Shown one piece after another: positions 5,152 through 9,615 of a stretch of 9,615 nucleotides of DNA (its first letter is position 1; the number at the start of each line of letters is the position of its first letter). Under the pieces are notes generated by a model. That model did not search any database and was not told where the DNA came from. It worked only from the letters and a program-made list of their open reading frames with translations. Origin of the DNA: UBA12068 sp038318455 (GTDB taxonomy: Bacteria; Patescibacteriota; Minisyncoccia; Moranbacterales; GWC2-37-73); contig JBBQCF010000035.1 in assembly GCA_038318455.1 (NCBI GenBank), positions 1-9,615 of the forward strand. Direction: 5' to 3'. The position numbers were made by a program, and so were the translations under genes.

Positions 5152-5889
5152 CTAAAATCTAATATCTTTAAACTTTTTAGTAAAAGGTTTTTTAAAAATA
5201 ATCACCCAGAAATGATTTATCACATAGCGAAATCCTGTCATAATAATCCCCTCTTCTTGAAAACGTCTACTGGAAGTGTGCATTTTTAAACTAAACATAA
5301 ATTTCACTAAACCTACTTTAGAAATACGCCTTGCAATGTCAGTATCTTCTCCATAAAAATCAATTGAGGTGTCATATCCTCCAACTTTTTCCAGTGCAGA
5401 TCTTTTCAAAATAAAATTACCACCCTGTAGCATTGCCCCTATTCTAAGAAAATGATGGTTAATAATATGGCCAATAAATCCAACAGCATAATATATATGT
5501 ACAATAAAATTTGTCAGCTTTGGCATTTCAGGATAAGCATACGGACCGCTTAAGGCTACCAATTTTTCATTTTTTGAAAACTCAAGAAAAACTTTATCAA
5601 TCCAGCCAGCTGGAATCGTGGAATCACTATCAACGTTAGCGATAATATCTCCAGTGGAAGCAATAAAGCCACTGTGCCGAGCTTGAGAAAGACCTTTTTT
5701 AGGTTCATAAACGAGTTTTGCTTCAGGAAAAGATTTAGCGACTTCACTGGTTCTATCAGTGCTTGCGTTATCGACCACCACCACTTCAACGTCATGATTT
5801 GTTTTTTTAATTTCTAAAAAAACAGCTTCCAAGCATTTGCCTAGATATTTTTCTTCATTGTAAGCTGGAATGACGATACTAAGTTTCAT
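5152..5889 (-). CDS. GT2-family glycosyltransferase
   Basis: Transfers a sugar from a nucleotide-sugar donor; a GT-A fold enzyme of 245 residues. The N-terminus LSIVIPAYNEEKYLGKCL (3-20) is the classic GT2 start, VVVVDNASTDRT (36-47) binds the donor uridine, and NVDSDS (85-90) holds the DxD metal site (D87, D89). GGNFILKRSALEKVGGYD (156-173) with GEDTD (180-184) gives the acceptor-side and catalytic ED motif. There is no full transmembrane helix, but the C-terminal stretch from about 217 (GFRYVINHFWVIIFKK) is hydrophobic and basic and could bind the membrane surface. The acceptor is unknown; a lipid-linked substrate would fit the neighbours. The gene is followed closely by the small membrane protein and rarA. 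A 12-bp palindrome lies 33 bases upstream. Confidence 0.9.
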   Translation of the reverse strand: MKLSIVIPAYNEEKYLGKCLEAVFLEIKKTNHDVEVVVVDNASTDRTSEVAKSFPEAKLVYEPKKGLSQARHSGFIASTGDIIANVDSDSTIPAGWIDKVFLEFSKNEKLVALSGPYAYPEMPKLTNFIVHIYYAVGFIGHIINHHFLRIGAMLQGGNFILKRSALEKVGGYDTSIDFYGEDTDIARRISKVGLVKFMFSLKMHTSSRRFQEEGIIMTGFRYVINHFWVIIFKKPFTKKFKDIRF

Positions 5890-5910
5890 ATGTTTTATTT
5901 TGCAATTAAA

Positions 5911-5998
5911 CCTAGCAACGTGAAACTAGTTTCCTTTTAGGCCAATTAGTTGTGACAGCAACTCTTGAGTTTTTGAATATTGAGTATTTATTCAAAAA
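5911..5998. promoter_or_regulatory. Palindromes in the GT4-GT2 gap
   Basis: The 157-bp gap between GT4 and GT2 carries a perfect 12-bp palindrome GAAACTAGTTTC (5922-5933), nested inside CCTA (5911-5914) and TAGG (5938-5941). Next is a small hairpin AGTTG/CAACT (5948-5963), then a 10-bp-stem AT hairpin TTTTTGAATA/TATTCAAAAA (5970-5998). The last could mark the end of the GT4 transcript, and the first is a possible operator for GT2. I found no convincing -35/-10 pair here. Confidence 0.4.
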
Positions 5999-6046
5999 TG
6001 TGCCTAATAAAGAAAGTAGTTGAATGTTGTGCGGTGTGATTCTTGA

Positions 6047-7234
6047 TTATTTTGAAAACTTTTTAAAAACTTCTTGCCACTGTCCTGCCACGCCTCTAGC
6101 AGAAAATTGTTTCACATAGGAAATCCCCTCTTGCCCCATTGTTTCAGCAATTTGAGGATTTTGCAACAGGAAAAGAATTTTTTCGGCAAGCTTTTCCACG
6201 TCGCCAATTGGCACCACGAATCCCAATTTTTCATCTCTACCAATATAGCTTGGAAGTGCCCAAGCATCAGCGCCAATAACAGGAATTCCGCTGGACATAG
6301 CTTTCATCATGCTTAGACACTGTGTTTCAGCTGTGCTCATCACCACGAAAAGTTCTGAAGCGCGAAATGTTTCACCATGCACGTCATCATCAACTCTACC
6401 AAAAAATTTTATATTATTTTCCACGCCAAGATTTTTGGCAAGTTTTTTCAAATCATTTTCCGCATTGCCAATACCCGTAATTACCAGCATTGCCTCGGAA
6501 ATTTCTTTTATGACTTCAGCCATAGCTTTGATGATAATATCCACTTGTTTTTCTGGTGCAATCCTGCCAGCATATAAAATCACTTTGTCTGTTAGCCCAA
6601 ATTTATTTTTCAGTTCTTTTTTTTCTTTTTCATCGGCTGGAAAAAAATTAACCAAGTCAATTGGATTGGAAACCTCTAAGCATTCACGCTCGAAACCATA
6701 ACCTTTCATTTCTTTCAAGATGTCCACAAATGGTGCACTCACAAATTTGCATCGGTTATAATACCAAGCAACAAATTTTAATCCAATCCAATCAAACAAC
6801 GGATTGCTAAGTGGAATGTAGCGAGTGAATTCAGTTATTGGCGTGTGATTTGTGCCAACAAGTGGAATTGCAAACAATCGCGACATGAAAAAAGCTTCAA
6901 TGCCCATGCCATAAGGTGATTGAGTGTAGATAATATCAAACTTTTCTTTTCTGAATTTAAGCAAACGCAATCCAAACGGAATCACCACTCGTGATTGTCC
7001 TGTTGGTGATCCAAACATTGGTAATGAAAAAAACCGATGGATTTTTATTCTCTCGCCTAAATCAAGTTCATCCTGTGAAAGACTAGCCAATGCATAATCA
7101 TTTTTGGAATACTTAGCACCAAAAAAATGTACTTCATTTCCGAGTGCGACTAATTCTTTTCCAAGAATAATGATGGAATCTGAAATTCCACTTATCTCTG
7201 GATAAAAATTATCTGAAAAAATTGCAATCTTCAT
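6047..7234 (-). CDS. GT4-family glycosyltransferase, lipid-acceptor type
   Basis: GT-B retaining glycosyltransferase of 395 residues. The acceptor half starts MKIAIFSDNFYPEISGIS (1-18), with GTNHTPITEFTRYIPL (127-142), similar in layout to bacterial diacylglycerol glucosyltransferases and PimB-like enzymes. The donor half has YAGRIAPEKQVD (221-232; R224 and K229 as donor-phosphate residues) and GIGNAEND. The EX7E motif is altered: E303 is present in STAETQCLSMM, but position 311 is Lys (codon AAA at 6302-6304) where most members have Glu. No signal or transmembrane segment is seen, so it is likely peripheral on the inner face. Its ATG overlaps the DedA stop by one base (TAATG), implying translational coupling. 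The lipid acceptor is inference. Confidence 0.9.
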   Translation of the reverse strand: MKIAIFSDNFYPEISGISDSIIILGKELVALGNEVHFFGAKYSKNDYALASLSQDELDLGERIKIHRFFSLPMFGSPTGQSRVVIPFGLRLLKFRKEKFDIIYTQSPYGMGIEAFFMSRLFAIPLVGTNHTPITEFTRYIPLSNPLFDWIGLKFVAWYYNRCKFVSAPFVDILKEMKGYGFERECLEVSNPIDLVNFFPADEKEKKELKNKFGLTDKVILYAGRIAPEKQVDIIIKAMAEVIKEISEAMLVITGIGNAENDLKKLAKNLGVENNIKFFGRVDDDVHGETFRASELFVVMSTAETQCLSMMKAMSSGIPVIGADAWALPSYIGRDEKLGFVVPIGDVEKLAEKILFLLQNPQIAETMGQEGISYVKQFSARGVAGQWQEVFKKFSK

Positions 7235-7842
7235 TATATTTTTTCAATTTTATTCACAATCCGCTGTGAAATTTTTTTATACAAAAATGCTAAGATAAAA
7301 TATGCAACTATCAAAATAAAAGGGATTATTGCTCCATATTTGATATATTTACCAATATTATAAGCTTGTCCAAAAAAATAACCCAGCAACATAAATGTAA
7401 GCGTTTTTTGAAGCGTTACAATGAAAACAAACCAAATGTACCGCCACCATCCCATGCCGACTGCTCCAACCATCATTAAACCGGGAGTTGAAAGAATCGG
7501 TGTATATTTCAGAACTGCCACGGTTTTTCCACCGTGCAAGTTGACCATTTTTTCCAATTTCTCTATACGTTTTTTAGTCATGCCAAATTTGTAACCAAAT
7601 TTAGCCACAAAGCCAACTCCTTTCCAGCGACCAATACTATAATACAATGCATCTGGCAGAACATCGCCAGCAATTGAAAGTGCAAAAATTATAAATGGAT
7701 TGAAAAATCCTAATGTTAAAGCAAAAGTAGCTGCAGCCGTAACTGTTGGACCTTCAATGCACATCACTAAAAACATGATTGGATAGCCGTGTGAAATTAC
7801 CCACGCTAAAACTTGCTGAAAATTAGTAAAATCTATATTCAT
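7234..7842 (-). CDS. DedA/VTT-domain membrane protein
   Basis: A 202-residue DedA-family (SNARE-associated/VTT domain) integral membrane protein. Family members move lipids, such as undecaprenyl phosphate or phospholipids, across the inner membrane. Visible are EGPTVTAAATFALTLGF (30-46), matching the family's E-x-P re-entrant region, GDVLPDALYYSIGRWKG (59-75), the charged cytoplasmic segment KKRIEKLEKMVNLHGGK, and KYTPILSTPGLMMVGAVGM (112-130) where many DedA proteins have an R-F-x-P motif. A C-terminal helix (about 168-188) and a basic tail follow. The ATG is right behind a perfect TATAAT. The gene is coupled to GT4 downstream, so a shared lipid substrate is plausible. Confidence 0.88.
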   Translation of the reverse strand: MNIDFTNFQQVLAWVISHGYPIMFLVMCIEGPTVTAAATFALTLGFFNPFIIFALSIAGDVLPDALYYSIGRWKGVGFVAKFGYKFGMTKKRIEKLEKMVNLHGGKTVAVLKYTPILSTPGLMMVGAVGMGWWRYIWFVFIVTLQKTLTFMLLGYFFGQAYNIGKYIKYGAIIPFILIVAYFILAFLYKKISQRIVNKIEKI

Positions 7843-7848
7843 TTATCC

Positions 7849-7877
7849 ATTATATTGCCAATTGGATTCCCGCACAA
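7849..7877 (-). promoter_or_regulatory. Promoter of the DedA-GT4 unit, predicting a leaderless mRNA
   Basis: On the minus strand a perfect TATAAT (7854-7849) is followed by 6 bases (GGATAA) and the DedA ATG. TTGTGC (7877-7872) lies 17 bases before it. The A of ATG falls at the usual start-site distance from the -10 box. The -35 match is partial. Confidence 0.55.
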
Positions 7878-7886
7878 CTAAAAAAA

Positions 7887-8522
7887 TTATTCCCTAATTA
7901 TTTTATAATCCTTGGGAAAAAATCTTTGCGCAAGCACGAAGATGGAATAAGTAATGAAAAAGGCCGCAAAAACATCAATAGAATAATGCAAATGACCCAA
8001 TAGGACACTTATTCCGAAAATAACAGAAGCTATCAATGAAATATTTCGAATAATTTTCTTATTCCAAAAAACCAAAGCCATTAGATATGGCAAACCAGTA
8101 TGACCAGAAAAGAAAAAATCACTACCAACATTAAGTGGGTTAAGAAAAGCACTTTGATTAAGATATGAATGATCGGGAAAAGGGCCCAGATGCGTGAATG
8201 TTATAAAAGCGCTCCTTATTAAAATAAATAAGGCAGCACTCTTAAGTGCAAAAGGCACAGTTTTTGGATTAAGAATAGCTATAAGAATTACGAACAAAGC
8301 ATAAAACATCGCCACTTCATTCACAATAAAACTCACATTGAATACTGGAACATTACTAATGATGAGATCTGGCACGTTGGTCGCCGCTTTTTCAGTAGCA
8401 AATTCAGTGGCTTCATTGCTAAGCAATAGACTAAAAACGAATAGTATCCCTCCAGAAAAAGATGAAAACACCAACGCCTTATCGTTCCATTTTAGCTTGT
8501 ATGCTTGAATAGTTTTTTTCAC
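7887..8522 (-). CDS. PAP2_C (sphingomyelin-synthase-like) membrane phosphatase or phosphotransferase
   Basis: A 211-residue polytopic membrane protein with about six hydrophobic segments. The motifs match the PAP2_C branch better than ordinary PAP2: ILIRSAFITFTHLGPFP (100-116), SDFFFSGHTG (134-143, His141) and GHLHYSIDV (176-184, His179 and Asp183), the counterpart of the HYTIDV triad in sphingomyelin synthases. It would act on a lipid phosphate or transfer a phospho-headgroup at the outer face; no sphingolipid is implied. The start is GTG (8520-8522), backed by TAAGGTGA 4 bases upstream, the clearest Shine-Dalgarno in the window; the next Met is residue 72. It follows DUF5666 by 16 bases and precedes DedA by 44. 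Confidence 0.85.
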   Translation of the reverse strand: MKKTIQAYKLKWNDKALVFSSFSGGILFVFSLLLSNEATEFATEKAATNVPDLIISNVPVFNVSFIVNEVAMFYALFVILIAILNPKTVPFALKSAALFILIRSAFITFTHLGPFPDHSYLNQSAFLNPLNVGSDFFFSGHTGLPYLMALVFWNKKIIRNISLIASVIFGISVLLGHLHYSIDVFAAFFITYSIFVLAQRFFPKDYKIIRE

Positions 8523-8526
8523 AACG

Positions 8527-8534
8527 TCACCTTA
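8527..8534 (-). promoter_or_regulatory. Shine-Dalgarno TAAGGTGA deciding a GTG start
   Basis: On the minus strand TAAGGTGA precedes the GTG at 8522 by 4 bases and matches the GGTGA part of the extended anti-Shine-Dalgarno complement. Most other starts here lack any such site. Confidence 0.6.
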
Positions 8535-8538
8535 TGAT

Positions 8539-9018
8539 TTATTTAGCTGGTTGCATTGATGCTGATCCTTGATCTGCACCTGCTGGTCTAATTTGAATGT
8601 TCTGCGCGCTAATACTTCCATCTGGACTGCTTGTGCCATTAGCAGTAACTTGCTCTCCTACAGCCAAATCTGTAGCTGCTCCCTGCACTGATTTATCAAC
8701 AGTTGTTGAGGCAGAAAAGAAAATTATTTGCGATCCACCATTTTTTGTCTTAACTGTAATACTAGTATCATCTTTTGATGCTATTTGTCCAGTCACAAAA
8801 CCACTACCTGCGTCAACTCCATTTTGAATTCCTCCTTTAGTATTTGCTTGTCCTGTGCGCGCTGTGCTGTTGGCACCCCCACCAAAAGCACCACTTCTAC
8901 CTTGAGATAATTGGTCTTTCGTATTATTAGTTTTATATTGCATGCCACCATAAAATCCTCCCCCTGCTGCCACGACAACTGCAACTACAGCTGAAATAAT
9001 GATTTGTTTTTTATCCAT
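8539..9018 (-). CDS. Signal-anchored DUF5666 protein
   Basis: A 159-residue exported or membrane-anchored protein. Residues 5-24 form a hydrophobic anchor after MDKK. A Gly/Ser/Asn/Thr-rich linker runs from about 30 to 72 (for example GAFGGGANSTARTGQ). One DUF5666 domain (about 73-145) follows: GFVTGQIASKDDTSITVKT, then ASTTVDKS, DLAVGEQVTANGT and GSISAQNIQIRP, the repeated beta-strand layout of that OB-like family. Its function is not established. It lies 68 bases after a MacB-type permease, a pairing common in Patescibacteria from what I know of these genomes, and may assist or be handled by that exporter. No Shine-Dalgarno is visible; the upstream gap is the AATTTTA/AATTTAA array. Confidence 0.85.
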   Translation of the reverse strand: MDKKQIIISAVVAVVVAAGGGFYGGMQYKTNNTKDQLSQGRSGAFGGGANSTARTGQANTKGGIQNGVDAGSGFVTGQIASKDDTSITVKTKNGGSQIIFFSASTTVDKSVQGAATDLAVGEQVTANGTSSPDGSISAQNIQIRPAGADQGSASMQPAK

Positions 9019-9029
9019 AGTGTTTTTTT

Positions 9030-9057
9030 AATTTTAAATTTAAAATTTTAAATTTAA
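9030..9057. repeat. Tandem heptamers AATTTTA/AATTTAA
   Basis: AATTTTA, AATTTAA, AATTTTA and AATTTAA follow each other exactly, so the array is also two 14-bp repeats, and AATTA continues it. It fills most of the 68-bp gap between the permease and the DUF5666 gene. A/T-only composition lowers the significance, but the exact repeat is clear. Confidence 0.8.
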
Positions 9058-9086
9058 AATTATGGAATTACTTTTTAATTTGATTA

Positions 9087-9615
9087 TTATTCATATCGTA
9101 ATGCTTCCATTGGACTTAAATTAGCAGCGCGACGTGCAGGATAAAATCCAAAAACAATTCCCACCCCAGCAGATACTCCAAATGCTAGCAGGACTGAAGA
9201 TGTGGCAACTTGTGTTGTTATTCCCCCAAATTTTGTTACTGCCAAAGAAGTCATCCATCCAAGAACCACTCCAATAAAACCACCCAAAAATGTAAGGGCA
9301 ACTGCTTCAGACAAAAATTGCAAATTGATATATTCTTTTTTAATGCCGACTGCTTTTCTAAGGCCAATTTCACGAGTTCTTTCTGTCACAGTGGTTAGCA
9401 TCATGTTCATAATACCAATGCCGCCTACTAACAAAGAAATGCCAGCAATAGAAGAAAGCAAGATTGTGAATGTACCAGTAATGCTTGAAGCTGTTGCTAT
9501 AATATCAGCTTGATTCATCAAACTAAAATCTGCTTGCAGTGGATCAGAAATACTGTGACGCTTGAGCAATAAATCAGTGATATTGTTTTGCACAGCTACC
9601 ATTGAATTTTGATCA
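9087..9615 (-). CDS. MacB/FtsX-type ABC transporter permease, C-terminal part (cut by window edge)
   Basis: The last 175 residues of an inner-membrane permease; the frame stays open to the edge (DQNSMVAVQNN), so the Met at 9600-9602 is internal. The piece begins with the end of the periplasmic domain (NITDLLLKRH), then helix 2 (SSITGTFTILLSSIAGIS), the diagnostic cytoplasmic stretch GGIGIMNMML, TVTERTREIGLRKAVG, helix 3 (EAVALTFLGGFIGVVLGW), helix 4 (LLAFGVSAGVGIVFGF) and the end YPARRAANLSPMEALRYE. These are hallmarks of MacB-type mechanotransmission exporters and related FtsX-domain permeases. Whether an ATPase domain is fused, as in MacB, cannot be seen. It probably forms a unit with the DUF5666 gene. 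Confidence 0.93.
   Translation of the reverse strand, partial: DQNSMVAVQNNITDLLLKRHSISDPLQADFSLMNQADIIATASSITGTFTILLSSIAGISLLVGGIGIMNMMLTTVTERTREIGLRKAVGIKKEYINLQFLSEAVALTFLGGFIGVVLGWMTSLAVTKFGGITTQVATSSVLLAFGVSAGVGIVFGFYPARRAANLSPMEALRYE

Noticed and set aside
7846..7851. ATG within TATAATGG as the DedA start
   Set aside because: It is out of frame and hits TGA after three codons; the ATG at 7840-7842 opens the full frame.
9087..9602. Treating the Met at 9602 as the permease start
   Set aside because: The frame continues open to the window edge and the sequence before the Met fits the end of the MacB periplasmic domain. The gene is cut, not short.

Overview
The window is a compact, AT-rich bacterial segment in which all twelve recognised genes lie on the minus strand. 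Several traits suggest a Candidate Phyla Radiation (Patescibacteria) genome, most like Parcubacteria or Moranbacteria: small proteins, short gaps, few Shine-Dalgarno sites, a eukaryote-like isoleucyl-tRNA synthetase, a DUF5666 protein next to a MacB-type permease, and several lineage-restricted hypothetical proteins. This placement is inferred from style, not from a marker gene. TGA ends the dihydrouridine synthase gene and is absent inside the long frames, so the standard bacterial code fits and the Gracilibacteria recoding does not.

In transcription order (high to low coordinates), the window opens with the C-terminal end of a MacB/FtsX-type ABC permease (9087-9615, cut by the edge). It is followed by a signal-anchored DUF5666 protein (8539-9018) and a PAP2_C (sphingomyelin-synthase-like) phosphatase or phosphotransferase (7887-8522). 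A membrane and sugar block comes next: DedA/VTT protein (7234-7842), GT4 glycosyltransferase (6047-7234, sharing one base with DedA), GT2 glycosyltransferase (5152-5889) and a 56-residue two-helix membrane protein (4960-5130). The RarA/MgsA ATPase (3744-4952) follows 7 bases later. I then see a strong promoter feeding straight into a strong terminator-like hairpin, a membrane-anchored lysozyme-like protein with a lysine-rich tail (2802-3623), a coiled-coil orphan (2260-2634), tRNA-dihydrouridine synthase (1152-2147) and the N-terminal 252 codons of ileS (1-756).

The PAP2_C, DedA, GT4, GT2 and small membrane proteins could act together on lipid-linked substrates at the inner membrane. The first two would dephosphorylate or transport lipids, and the glycosyltransferases would build a glycolipid or lipid-linked glycan. 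The permease, DUF5666 protein and lysozyme-like protein also belong to the envelope. RarA, Dus and IleRS are housekeeping.

The least expected material is between genes. Four gaps carry tandem repeats with an exact 7-base period but different units (AATTTCC, AATTTGA/AATTTTT, TACANNA, AATTTTA/AATTTAA). A GC-richer cluster of back-to-back small palindromes (889-994) lies in the ileS leader region. A near-consensus promoter at 3700-3728 would make a transcript of about 62 nt ending in a 20-bp-stem hairpin plus U7, just before a start codon: either an attenuator or a free small RNA. Two genes (dus, DedA) have -10 boxes only 6-8 bases from their ATG, predicting leaderless mRNAs.
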